This document shows positions 18,008 through 25,916 of a stretch of 47,466 bases of DNA, piece after piece (the stretch's first letter is position 1; each line of letters starts with the position of its first letter). A model generated the notes under the pieces. The model was given only the letters and a program-made list of their open reading frames with translations, was not told the DNA's origin and did not search any database. The stretch is from positions 1 to 47,466 of the forward strand of contig DBPJ01000014.1 in the NCBI GenBank assembly GCA_002304855.1, written 5' to 3'. Both the position numbers and the translations under genes were made by a program. Source of the DNA: Caryophanales bacterium UBA1423 (GTDB lineage: Bacteria > Bacillota_I > Bacilli_A > RF39 > UBA660).

Positions 18008-18165
18008 AGAATTAATTAATCACTTTAGAGACAATTACACATATTTGTACTATTAATATAAGAGTAATTAATAATTATATTTGTTGACATCCTTATCATC
18101 TGGCTTATATATGCCATGAACAAAACGTCATTACTTAAGGCAACGGAGAAGATGTTGGGGGCAAT
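18008..18165 (+). pseudogene. Decayed second copy of the CotD-like gene
   Basis: One frame reads ETITHICTINIRVINNYIC, stop, HPYHLAYICHEQNV, which aligns along its length with the C-terminal half of the intact gene (PHVCPINTRIINNHIC, RH, EQNV). A CGA-to-TGA change and further stops break it, and the 5-prime end has a frameshift. Bases 17885-18007 hold no recognisable gene; they contain only a short frame MVDPDNESG that I cannot place. Confidence 0.75.
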
Positions 18166-18241
18166 AATTTATTATTTATTTATTGCAAAATTGGAAAATA
18201 TATTGATAATTATTCATGTTATAATAGAAATAGGTGATTAT

Positions 18242-20128
18242 ATGGCCGTAACTAAAACAAAATTTATCAATTATATTAGATGCCCTAATCATTGTGTCTT
18301 AGATGAAATAAAAAAAGAACAGTTAAATGCTGATATTACGATTGAAGAATATAAAGAAGAAGAAAAAGAAGCGGCTCTAACTGAAATTTTAGATACTATG
18401 TTTGGCGATGAAACTGAAGATCTAATTGATATTAAAGATGAACAATTAGAGATAATGTTGCCTTATTATCGTAAGATTGAGTTACTGGCCGGTTCTTTAG
18501 TAGCCAAAAAGTTTGGGGGTAATCCTAAATATTCTAAAGAAACCTTAAATCAAGAATCATTTGATGCTAATATTGATGGTATTAGATATCTTTGTTATGT
18601 CGATATTTATAATGAAAGACCTAATGGGGTCGATATTGTTGAGGTTAAAGCCATTACTACCAATGGATTTAAATTTGGTAAAATTTCTAATCGTTCAGGA
18701 GAAAAGCAAGTATATCCAATTTTCTTAAAAAATAAAGATGATATATATCGTCTAAGAGAAGAAATTGCGGGAAATGTCTTTGATGACATATTTACTGAAG
18801 AAAATTATCTTGAACATCGCCAAAAATTATTTGATAAATATCATGCGATTGGTCGGTATGTCTATGATTTAGCAGTTCAACGTTTTATTATTGAGCATGA
18901 TTTAAGACAAAATAATCAAAGCGATAAAATTGATAACATTAAGTATTATCTAGCGGTTTTAAATAGTGATTATGTTTTTAATGGTGAGTATAAAGAAGAA
19001 GAACCAGTATATGATACCGATAGTAATGGCAATGATATTATTAGTTTTATTGATTTAACTAAGGTCACTAAAGAGTATTTAGAAAGAGTCAGTTTAGATC
19101 AAAAAAGAATTGATGAGTATTTAAAAAATATGTCAATGGAGGGTGGACAAGTAGGTAAATATTGTGAATTTAAAAAGAATACAAAGTGTAAATATATCCC
19201 GGTTTGTTGGCGTAAAGTTCCAACTCACAATTCAATTTTTGCTTACATTGATAATTACTTAGGCTTTACTGATGAAAATGGCGCAAAACATGATCGTTAT
19301 GAATTAATTAATAATGATGTAGTAAATATGTTAGATATACCTTCTACTTGGTTAACTAGAAAAAAGAATGATATTCAACGAAAGTGTGTTGAAAATAATA
19401 CCACTCATGTTAATGCGAAAAAAATAGCTAAAGGGTTAGAACAATTGCGTTATCCTATCTATCACCTTGATTTTGAAACTTTCCATTGTCCTTTACCAAG
19501 ATATAAAGGTGAGAAACCTTATACACAATCAGTCTTTCAATTTTCTCTTCATATTGAAAGACAGCCTGGAGTGTGTGATATAAATAAAGACCATTATGAG
19601 TTCTTAGCTCCTGATCATAAAGATCATCGTGAAGAATTAATTAATAAACTGATTAGTTGTATTGATTTTGATAATGGTGGTTCAATTGTAGTTTATAATG
19701 AAATATTTGAAAAGACTAGATTAAAAGAATTAGGTGAACTATTTCCCCGATATAAAAAATCTTTAGATAAAATGGCTAACATGTTATTTGATTTATTATA
19801 TATTGTCAAGACTAATACTTCTTTCTATAAACAATTAGGTTTTGACGATGAAGAAGCTAAATTATTTAACTATTATCATCCTGATTTAAATGGTTCTTTT
19901 TCAATTAAAAAAGTATTACCTACACTAACTAATTTAAAATATGATGATTTAATAGTTAGTGATGGTAGTGAAGCCATGGTTGCCTATGCTAAACTTGATA
20001 AATTGTCAACAGCTGAATATAATAAACAATATAAGGCGCTATTGGAATACTGTAAACAAGATACCTGGGCGATGGTTTTAATCTTACAAGCATTAAGAAA
20101 CTTAGTAAAAACGCGTCTAAAAGTGTAA
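18242..20128 (+). CDS. DUF2779 protein: Fe-S PD-(D/E)XK-like nuclease fused to a DEDD-type exonuclease
   Basis: 628 aa. The N-terminal half resembles Cas4/RecB-type nucleases: Cys pair RCPNHC near residue 15, a VDI...DIVEVKA motif (about 120-138) as PD-(D/E)XK core, and Cys-rich YCEFKKNTKCKYIPVCW (about 305-321) that could close a 4Fe-4S cluster. The C-terminal half is DUF2779: YHLDFETFH (DxE), VVYNEIFEKTRLKEL, LFDLLYIV, and ALLEYCKQDTWAM (closing Asp), a DEDD 3-prime-5-prime exonuclease layout. ATG 18242 with AGGTGAT is the start; an upstream ATG (18116) lies in the coat pseudogene. Biological role unknown. Confidence 0.75.
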   Translation: MAVTKTKFINYIRCPNHCVLDEIKKEQLNADITIEEYKEEEKEAALTEILDTMFGDETEDLIDIKDEQLEIMLPYYRKIELLAGSLVAKKFGGNPKYSKETLNQESFDANIDGIRYLCYVDIYNERPNGVDIVEVKAITTNGFKFGKISNRSGEKQVYPIFLKNKDDIYRLREEIAGNVFDDIFTEENYLEHRQKLFDKYHAIGRYVYDLAVQRFIIEHDLRQNNQSDKIDNIKYYLAVLNSDYVFNGEYKEEEPVYDTDSNGNDIISFIDLTKVTKEYLERVSLDQKRIDEYLKNMSMEGGQVGKYCEFKKNTKCKYIPVCWRKVPTHNSIFAYIDNYLGFTDENGAKHDRYELINNDVVNMLDIPSTWLTRKKNDIQRKCVENNTTHVNAKKIAKGLEQLRYPIYHLDFETFHCPLPRYKGEKPYTQSVFQFSLHIERQPGVCDINKDHYEFLAPDHKDHREELINKLISCIDFDNGGSIVVYNEIFEKTRLKELGELFPRYKKSLDKMANMLFDLLYIVKTNTSFYKQLGFDDEEAKLFNYYHPDLNGSFSIKKVLPTLTNLKYDDLIVSDGSEAMVAYAKLDKLSTAEYNKQYKALLEYCKQDTWAMVLILQALRNLVKTRLKV

Positions 20129-20186
20129 AATATCTTGTATTATTAGTTATTTTAAGCTATTATCAAAATAGGAGAGTGATAACATT

Positions 20187-20384
20187 ATGATTTATCCATC
20201 AATTGATAAACTATTAAACATTGTCGATTCAAAGTATAAATTAGTTCATATTGTAGCTAAAAGATCTAATCAAATACATGAAACTAGACAACTTCAAAAA
20301 CCAGACAATAAATATACTTCAAAGAAAAATATAGGTAGAGCATTAGAAGAAATAGCTGAAGGCTTGATACATGTCGAACAATAA
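20187..20384 (+). CDS. rpoZ: RNA polymerase omega subunit
   Basis: 65-aa protein with the omega pattern: MIYPSIDKLL near the N-terminus, KYKLVHIVAKRSNQI (the conserved YxLVxxxAKRAxQ element) and KNIGRALEEIAEGLI (kPvxxALEEIaxGkI). It assists assembly of RNA polymerase. RBS AGGAGAGTG precedes the ATG. The terminator stem begins within its last codons. Confidence 0.9.
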   Translation: MIYPSIDKLLNIVDSKYKLVHIVAKRSNQIHETRQLQKPDNKYTSKKNIGRALEEIAEGLIHVEQ

Positions 20385-20398
20385 GTATCAAGTTTTTT
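20363..20398 (+). terminator. rpoZ terminator
   Basis: CTTGATAC (20363-20370) and GTATCAAG (20385-20392) with a 14-base loop, then TTTTTT; the stem overlaps the gene end. Confidence 0.7.
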
Positions 20399-20418
20399 AA
20401 TCTTGATAGAGGTGTAAT

Positions 20419-21168
20419 ATGGAAATAAAAAAAATAACGAAATTAAAAAATGGTCAATATCAATTGTTATTATCCGATGATTCGACAATTAATGTTTATG
20501 AAGATATCATTGTTGCTCATCAATTATTACCAAATAAAAAAATAGATGATCAATTATTGGCTCAAATCAATATTGATAATCAATATGCTACTAGTTATAA
20601 TTTAGCGTTAAAATATTTAAATTATAGACTTAGAAGTGAACAAGAAATAATCGATTATTTTACTAATAAAAATATAACTAATGAAATAATAAATGCCACG
20701 ATTACTAAATTAAAAGCCCAAAATTATATAAATGATCAAGTTTTTACTCAAGCTTTCATTAATGATAAGATATTGATGACTAATTGGGGACCATATAAAA
20801 TACAAAATGAATTACAGAAATATGGTATCTTTAGTGACGTTAATACTATCATGACAGGTGATATCATCGAAAAAAGAGTTAAAGCAATTATTAAAAAGAT
20901 GACAGTTAGGAATAAATCATTGTCACTTAACATGTTAAAAAATAAAATTTTAAATTATTTAATTAATATTGGGTATAGTAAAGATATGGTTATAAATTAT
21001 ATTGATGAGCTTGAGTTACCTAATGAATATCAAAATTATAAAAAAGAATATGAAAAATTATATCGTAAATATAAAGATAAATATCCTGAAGAACAGCTTG
21101 ATAAAATAATTAAAAACAAACTATATCAAAAAGGATTTGACTGCTCTAAATTTACTAATGAACATTAA
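20419..21168 (+). CDS. recX: RecX family regulator of RecA
   Basis: 249 aa. RecX binds RecA filaments and modulates their activity. Visible are the three-helix repeats: ALKYLNYRLRSEQEIIDYF, TKLKAQNYINDQVFTQAFI, and WGPYKIQNELQKYGI, with the same pattern again toward the C-terminus (QLDKIIKNKLYQKGF). Length and repeat layout match the B. subtilis-type RecX. ATG with GAGGTG. It stands apart from recA. Confidence 0.85.
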   Translation: MEIKKITKLKNGQYQLLLSDDSTINVYEDIIVAHQLLPNKKIDDQLLAQINIDNQYATSYNLALKYLNYRLRSEQEIIDYFTNKNITNEIINATITKLKAQNYINDQVFTQAFINDKILMTNWGPYKIQNELQKYGIFSDVNTIMTGDIIEKRVKAIIKKMTVRNKSLSLNMLKNKILNYLINIGYSKDMVINYIDELELPNEYQNYKKEYEKLYRKYKDKYPEEQLDKIIKNKLYQKGFDCSKFTNEH

Positions 21169-21196
21169 AAAAATATAGCCTGTGGCTATATTTTTA
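21168..21196. terminator. Bidirectional terminator between recX and prsA
   Basis: 12-bp arms 21169-21180 and 21184-21195, 3-base loop, flanked by A and T runs. Confidence 0.85.
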
Positions 21197-22174
21197 ATTT
21201 TGGGATGATAACATGTCATCTATATAATTATCATATTGTTTCTTTAATTCAGTATCATGGATTTTTAATTTATTTTCTTTACGTAGTTCAACTAAGGCTT
21301 TAATATTTAGTTTGGCATCCGCTTCTAATTTTTTAGATACTAATATATCAATAATATTTGATCTAACAGTTTTTAATTCTGGTTTTGCTTTTTCATCAGT
21401 TTTTAAGATAATATGATACCCAAATTGTGATTTAACTGCCGTTTTAGTATATGCACCTTTCTTTAGTTCATAGGCAGCTTTTTCAAAGTTTTCATCCATT
21501 TTACCTTTATTGAAAAATCCTAAGTCGCCACCCTGATCGGAATTAGCTTTATCATCAGAATATTCTTTTGCTAAGATAGCAAAAGCCTCACCATTATCTA
21601 ATTTTTCAATAATATCTTTAGCTAAATTTAAAGCTTCATTTTCTTTCGCTTCTTTCTCTTCGTCAGTCATTTCACTAGTAACGTCAGGTTTAATTAAAAT
21701 ATGACTGGCTTTAATATCACCTACAATTTCGTCATTATAATGTTTTTCAATTTCTTTATCAGTGATTAATGTTTTAACATAATCTCTAACGGCATTAGTT
21801 CTTTGTTGTTCAGTAATTAACATTTGTCTAAACTCTTCTTCACTATTAGCTCCATAATAATATTTAATTGCTTGTAAAAAATCATTACCAGTTTGTAGCT
21901 TTATATATTCAATTTGACTATCAATGGTTCTATTCATTTCATCATCAACTGGATATTTACTATCTAAAATAAAAGTATCAATCATATCTATTAATACATC
22001 ACGGGCAAATCTATTTTTAACTTCTTCATATAGACTATCGACCGTGATTTTATTTCCTTCTATTTCAGCTACAAGTTCTTGTCCGTTTGATAATTTAGGT
22101 TCATAACCACATCCTGTCATTAAAAGTAACATAAAGCTTAAAATTATACCTAGATATTTTTGTGTCTTTTTCAT
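21194..22174 (-). CDS. prsA: PrsA-like foldase lipoprotein (parvulin PPIase)
   Basis: 326-aa exported folding factor. The signal peptide ends in a lipobox LMTGC (Cys about residue 22), so it should be anchored outside the membrane. The parvulin domain (about 170-265) shows ASHILIK, FAILAKEYSDD, GGDLGFFNKG, and SQFGYHIILK. It assists folding of secreted proteins and PBPs. RBS AAGGAGG precedes the ATG. Confidence 0.9.
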   Translation of the reverse strand: MKKTQKYLGIILSFMLLLMTGCGYEPKLSNGQELVAEIEGNKITVDSLYEEVKNRFARDVLIDMIDTFILDSKYPVDDEMNRTIDSQIEYIKLQTGNDFLQAIKYYYGANSEEEFRQMLITEQQRTNAVRDYVKTLITDKEIEKHYNDEIVGDIKASHILIKPDVTSEMTDEEKEAKENEALNLAKDIIEKLDNGEAFAILAKEYSDDKANSDQGGDLGFFNKGKMDENFEKAAYELKKGAYTKTAVKSQFGYHIILKTDEKAKPELKTVRSNIIDILVSKKLEADAKLNIKALVELRKENKLKIHDTELKKQYDNYIDDMLSSQN

Positions 22175-22249
22175 ATTTACCTCCTTAAAACATATACAAC
22201 TATGATATCAAAAATCTAAAAAAAATACAAGAAATAGTAATAAGCATTC

Positions 22250-22277
22250 ACATAATAGGGTAAAGTTCCATAAAATA
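22250..22277 (+). promoter_or_regulatory. SigK-like mother-cell promoter
   Basis: AC (22250-22251), 17 bases, CATAAAATA (22269-22277) fits the SigK consensus AC-N17-CATANNNTA. SigE fits less well because its -35 spacing would be short. It lies before two YjcZ-like genes. Confidence 0.5.
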
Positions 22278-22306
22278 TGGTGAAGAGAAAAAGGAGGAAT
22301 GAATTT

Positions 22307-22396
22307 ATGCAAACCGGAGTATGTTGTGGATCTGGAGCTGCAATTATTTTAGTATTATTTATTCTATTAGTAATTATATTAGGAGCATGTATCTAA
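22307..22396 (+). CDS. YjcZ-like sporulation micro-protein, copy 1
   Basis: 29 aa: MQTGVCCGSGAA followed by a single hydrophobic helix rich in I, L and V ending GACI. The layout (short Gly/Cys head plus one helix ending near GA) is that of the YjcZ family of tiny sporulation proteins. AAGGAGG (22291-22297) precedes the ATG. It lies behind a SigK-like promoter. Confidence 0.7.
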   Translation: MQTGVCCGSGAAIILVLFILLVIILGACI

Positions 22397-22421
22397 TCAA
22401 TACATATAAGGAGGTATTTAA

Positions 22422-22526
22422 ATGACAACCTGTCCTAATCCTGTCCCATGTAGTAGAGAATATTTAGTTATCCTAGTATTATATATCTTATTAGCAATTA
22501 TTATAGGAGCATTCATAATATGCTAA
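22422..22526 (+). CDS. YjcZ-like sporulation micro-protein, copy 2
   Basis: 34 aa: MTTCPNPVPCSREYLVILVL, then a hydrophobic helix ending IIIGAFIIC. The same plan as the preceding gene with a different Cys/Pro head; probably a diverged tandem duplicate. AAGGAGG (22408-22414) lies 7 bases before the ATG. Confidence 0.65.
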   Translation: MTTCPNPVPCSREYLVILVLYILLAIIIGAFIIC

Positions 22527-22532
22527 ATAGAT

Positions 22533-22561
22533 AAAAGGAAGGTAACACTTCTTTTTATTTT
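22533..22561 (+). terminator. Weak terminator after the YjcZ-like pair
   Basis: Short GAAG/CTTC stem extended by A/T pairs around a GTAACA loop and followed by T-rich sequence. Confidence 0.45.
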
Positions 22562-22585
22562 TGTTATAATTAAAGTGGTGATATA

Positions 22586-22870
22586 ATGAAATGTACATTA
22601 AAAAATGATGATGTTGTAGATATTATAACTATGTTAGAAGATCAAGAAGGCTGTATATATAGACATTTTAAAGGTAATTTATATCGAGTGTTATATATTG
22701 GTAAACACACTGAGACTTTAGAAGACTATGTTATCTATCAACAGTTAGCTGATGAGCAAAATATTTGGATTCGCCCAGTAGAAATGTTTGTCTCTAAAGT
22801 AGATAAAGCAAAATATTCAGATGTGAAACAAACATATCGTTTTGAAAAAGTAAAAGGTGGTAGAAAATAA
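22586..22870 (+). CDS. DUF1653 family protein
   Basis: 94 aa. Conserved DUF1653 elements: YRHFKGNLYRVLYIGKHTET, then VIYQQL and IWIRPVEMF, then a closing RFEKV. The family is widespread, small and of unknown biochemical role. TATAAT (22565-22570) and GTGAT RBS lie just upstream. A broken phage-type gene begins 2 bases after its stop. Confidence 0.82.
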   Translation: MKCTLKNDDVVDIITMLEDQEGCIYRHFKGNLYRVLYIGKHTETLEDYVIYQQLADEQNIWIRPVEMFVSKVDKAKYSDVKQTYRFEKVKGGRK

Positions 22871-22871
22871 T

Positions 22872-23246
22872 ATGATTGAAGAAATAAATAAATTAATAAA
22901 AGATAATATAAATGATATTGATACAGATTAAATTAGTGATGGTTGGCATACTTTTGGTGAATTATATCAACATCGTTCAATATTGTTTATAAAACTTTGT
23001 CAATTATTGGCTAATCAAAACAGAACCAATTTTCTAATATGGAAGAGTAAAATTGATAGCAATAACATAAACATGCCTAGTTATTTTACCTTAGGCATAA
23101 GTATAAATAAAAAAGACCATATTGCCTATCATTTGAAAGATGAGTATTGGTCTATGTGCGATTTTGCTATTACTTTAGAAAAATCTCCAATTGAAGGAAC
23201 ATACAATAGCAAAATAGCTTTACAGAATATAGAAAAGTCACTATAA
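22872..23246 (+). pseudogene. Phage-type gene broken by one nonsense codon
   Basis: Frame from ATG 22872 reads MIEEINKLIKDNIND..., hits TAA at 22929-22931, and continues in the same frame as ISDGWHTFGELYQHR, WKSKIDS, YFTLGISIN, AYHLKDEYWSMCDF and a C-terminal EGTYNSKIALQNIEKSL. The pattern SDGxHTFxELYxHR - WKSK - YH - W resembles a family of small proteins found in phages and prophages. No other lesion is visible, so loss is recent, or a sequencing or genuine readthrough event is possible. Confidence 0.7.
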
Positions 23247-23272
23247 TATTTTTAAATAGGAGGAAATATAAG

Positions 23273-23725
23273 ATGAGATTAGGAGAAGAATTATATAGAA
23301 TAAGAGTTGAAAAGGAACAGAAAAGAGAGAAAGCAACAGAGTTATCGCGAGAAAAAGCTATTCAAAGCTCTAAAGATTTAGCTGAAAAGTATTTTAACAA
23401 GGCTGCCATCCAACTTTTATATAAAGCTAAAGAAGGATTTCCAGTCAAAGATTGGAAATATCAAATTGAAACTAATGAAAGATTTGATGGGAATGCCCAT
23501 GCTTATTTAGCTAGTTTATGTGAAGAACAGGGTATTTATTATCATTGTTCGGACCCTTTACCCCCAGGAGGACGTTTTATATCAAGAGATGGAAAGATGA
23601 AAATAATTCTAACTTTTAGTGCTACTGAAATACAAGAAGAATTAAAGGAAGAGAAAGAAGAGAAACCCACTGAACCTAAGTGCTGTCAATTGTGTAAAAA
23701 AATTCGTAAATTCATTCATCCATAA
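23273..23725 (+). CDS. Hypothetical protein
   Basis: 150 aa, not recognised. A charged N-terminal coiled coil (about 1-45: EKEQKREKATELSREKA), a middle domain with WKYQIETNERFDGNAHAYLASLCEEQGIYYHC, then an acidic stretch and a terminal CCQLCKKIRK that could bind metal. GGAGG lies 9 bases before the ATG. It follows the broken phage-type gene by 26 bases and may have moved with it. Confidence 0.6.
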   Translation: MRLGEELYRIRVEKEQKREKATELSREKAIQSSKDLAEKYFNKAAIQLLYKAKEGFPVKDWKYQIETNERFDGNAHAYLASLCEEQGIYYHCSDPLPPGGRFISRDGKMKIILTFSATEIQEELKEEKEEKPTEPKCCQLCKKIRKFIHP

Positions 23726-23726
23726 T

Positions 23727-23755
23727 AAAAAAATAGGTAACAAACCTATTTTTCT
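23727..23755. terminator. Bidirectional terminator
   Basis: 10-bp arms (23729-23738 and 23744-23753) between the convergent hypothetical and HIT genes. Confidence 0.8.
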
Positions 23756-24150
23756 TTATTATTTAATAACAATTCATGGACTTCAGTTAGGGCCATTTTA
23801 TTACGATTAATATATATTGGTTTTACTTTATAATCTTCTTTATATCTTGGTATTATATGAATATGAAAATGTTTAATATCTTGACAACACCCATTATTTT
23901 GGACAAAAGTGACTCCTTGAACTTTAAATGTTTTTAGCAATAATTTATACATCTCTTTTCCAACCATAAACATATGACTAATAATTTCGGGATTAATATC
24001 ATTAATATCACTATAATGTTGTCTAGGGATTATTAACATATGTCCATTAACTTCAGGATTAACATCTAAAAATATTTGTACTTTTTCATCTTCATGGATA
24101 ACATATGATGGAATTTCTTTATTAACAATCTTACAAAATATACAATCCAT
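23746..24150 (-). CDS. HIT family nucleotide hydrolase
   Basis: 134-aa histidine triad protein, HinT type, which hydrolyses purine nucleoside phosphoramidates or related nucleotides. The N-terminal CIFC with a downstream His forms the zinc site; NGHMLIIPRQH is conserved; and the catalytic triad is HFHIHIIP near residue 100. RBS GGAGAT before the ATG. It is divergent from the suf operon. Confidence 0.92.
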   Translation of the reverse strand: MDCIFCKIVNKEIPSYVIHEDEKVQIFLDVNPEVNGHMLIIPRQHYSDINDINPEIISHMFMVGKEMYKLLLKTFKVQGVTFVQNNGCCQDIKHFHIHIIPRYKEDYKVKPIYINRNKMALTEVHELLLNNKEK

Positions 24151-24183
24151 TTTATCATCTCCTATTTCTATTCTACCAAAAAT

Positions 24184-24208
24184 AAAAAACGCTTTAAAGC
24201 GTTTTTTT
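24184..24208. terminator. Terminator-like hairpin in the divergent HIT/suf region
   Basis: Perfect 12-bp arms (24184-24195 and 24196-24207) with A-run and T-run on both sides. It ends no recognised gene; it lies between divergent genes. Confidence 0.5.
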
Positions 24209-24269
24209 AGGTGAATATGCGAATATTCAATTATGTTATGTGCATTTTAAGATAAAATATACATTATGT

Positions 24270-24298
24270 TTGTTCTTTTATCTAAAATTTGATAAAAT
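24270..24298 (+). promoter_or_regulatory. Likely sufC promoter
   Basis: TTGTTC (24270-24275), 17-base spacer, TAAAAT (24293-24298); start near 24305. Confidence 0.45.
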
Positions 24299-24318
24299 CT
24301 ATATCAGGATGTGATAAG

Positions 24319-25074
24319 ATGGCTCCACTTTTAAGTCTTAGAAATTTAAGTGTTGAAATAGATGATAAACAAATATTAAATAATTTAAATATCGATATTA
24401 ATCCTAATGAGATTCATGTCGTCATGGGCCCAAATGGTGTTGGTAAATCAACTCTTTCTAAAGTTATTATGGGTAGTGATGAGTGTAAGATTGTTAGTGG
24501 TGAAATTATCTATCAAGGTAAAAATATTAATCAAATGTCAGTAGAAGAAAGAAGTAGAAAAGGTATCTTTTTGGCCATGCAATCACCAATTGAAATAGAA
24601 GGTGTTGCTAATAGTGAGTTTTTAAAAGTAGCTTTAAATAGTAAATCAGATAAACATATTGGTTTATATGACTTTATTAAGAAAATAGAAAAAGCAATTG
24701 ATGATTTAAAGATGAATGAAAATATGATTCATCGCTCAATCAATAAAGGTTTTTCTGGTGGTGAAAAGAAGAAAAATGAGATCCTCCAAATGAAAATATT
24801 AGAACCTAAAATGATTATTTTAGATGAAATTGATTCTGGTCTTGATGTTGACAGCCTAAAAATTGTTGGTCAAAATATTAAGGATTATTATAAGCATAAT
24901 AATCAACAAGCCAGTTTACTAATTATTACTCATTATCCACGGTTATTAAAATACATTAAACCTGATTTTGTCCATATTATGTTAGATGGTCAAATAGTGA
25001 AAACTGGTGATTATAAATTAGCATCAGTAATTGAGAAGAAAGGTTACGATTTTGTTAAAGAAGAACTTAAATAA
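24319..25074 (+). CDS. sufC: Fe-S cluster assembly ATPase SufC
   Basis: ABC-type ATPase of the SufBCD scaffold. Walker A GPNGVGKST (about 37-45), signature FSGGEKKKNEILQM, Walker B MIILDEIDSGLD, and switch His in ITHYPRLL. ATG 24319 is preferred to an upstream ATG at 24289, which lies within the promoter region. 251 aa is normal. First gene of sufC-sufD-sufS-sufU. Confidence 0.95.
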   Translation: MAPLLSLRNLSVEIDDKQILNNLNIDINPNEIHVVMGPNGVGKSTLSKVIMGSDECKIVSGEIIYQGKNINQMSVEERSRKGIFLAMQSPIEIEGVANSEFLKVALNSKSDKHIGLYDFIKKIEKAIDDLKMNENMIHRSINKGFSGGEKKKNEILQMKILEPKMIILDEIDSGLDVDSLKIVGQNIKDYYKHNNQQASLLIITHYPRLLKYIKPDFVHIMLDGQIVKTGDYKLASVIEKKGYDFVKEELK

Positions 25075-25105
25075 TACACATCCGTAGTGAAAGGGATAAT
25101 ATATT

Positions 25106-25912
25106 ATGAATAGAATAAGAATAGTAGACAATAAAATAGTTGACTACGATCAAGCTAATCATCTATTTATTAATGATTATAATAGATATTCATCGTTATC
25201 TTTTAATCAAGATACTATTTTTATCTATATTAATGCTAATATGGAAATTGAGTTAGATTTAGAATATAATTATAAAGCCCAAGATATTATCATGGTATTA
25301 GATGGTAATAGCCATCTAAAATTATTTGTCCATAATACCGGTACTAATAAACATGGACAAATTAAATATATCATCTTAGATAATTGTAAATTAGTTGTTA
25401 ATAGTTTTGGTAATACTAAAATAGTTGATGAAAAAATCGAATTATTATTGAATGGTGTTAATGTTAAAATAGAATATCATTTTTCAACTATTAGCCATGA
25501 TAATCAATTGTATAACATCAATATTCATCATAATAACCAGCAAACTTATAGTAATATTATCAATCATGGTATTGCACTTGATAAAGCCAAACTACAATTT
25601 AATGTTAATGGTTATATCGCTAAAGGTAATAGTAAATCAAATCTTAATCAACGCAATAAAATAATCGTTTTAGGGGCTAATCAATCGATTATTAATCCTA
25701 ATCTATATATTGATGAAAATGATGTTGAAGCTAAACATTCAGCGGTTATTGGACGTTTCAGCCATCGTGACTTATTCTATTTAAAATCAAGAGGGATTGA
25801 TGAAGAAATGGCGATAAAATTAATGGCAAAAGGTTTCTTATTAGCAATCATTGATATACCAAGTAAAAAACGAGAAGAAATTATAAAGAGTATAAATGCT
25901 CATTGGGAGTGA
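25106..25912 (+). CDS. sufD: Fe-S cluster assembly protein SufD (short form)
   Basis: 268 aa, well below the usual 400 or more. The C-terminal SufBD core is intact: NDVEAKHSAVIGRFSHRDLFYLKSRGI (conserved AxHxAxxGxxd-xxxxfYLxSRGi), then MAIKLMAKGF. The N-terminal helical region is missing. It partners SufB and SufC. The neighbours and C-terminal motif make the call firm; whether the short N-terminus affects assembly is unknown. Confidence 0.85.
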   Translation: MNRIRIVDNKIVDYDQANHLFINDYNRYSSLSFNQDTIFIYINANMEIELDLEYNYKAQDIIMVLDGNSHLKLFVHNTGTNKHGQIKYIILDNCKLVVNSFGNTKIVDEKIELLLNGVNVKIEYHFSTISHDNQLYNINIHHNNQQTYSNIINHGIALDKAKLQFNVNGYIAKGNSKSNLNQRNKIIVLGANQSIINPNLYIDENDVEAKHSAVIGRFSHRDLFYLKSRGIDEEMAIKLMAKGFLLAIIDIPSKKREEIIKSINAHWE

Positions 25913-25916
25913 TTTT

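Noticed and set aside
18083-18116. TTGACA-16-TATATA inside the coat pseudogene as promoter for the DUF2779 gene
   Set aside because: The TTGACA is formed by the CGA-to-TGA decay of a coding triplet; a TATAAT closer to the true ATG 18242 is more likely.
20371-20379. Spo0A box (TGTCGAA) at the end of rpoZ
   Set aside because: It lacks the TTTT flank, lies in codons for His-Val-Glu-Gln, and no promoter for a gene lies behind it.
25106-25912. SufD as a truncated pseudogene
   Set aside because: It has a clean start with the operon order intact and a complete C-terminal core; a short form is more likely than a broken gene.
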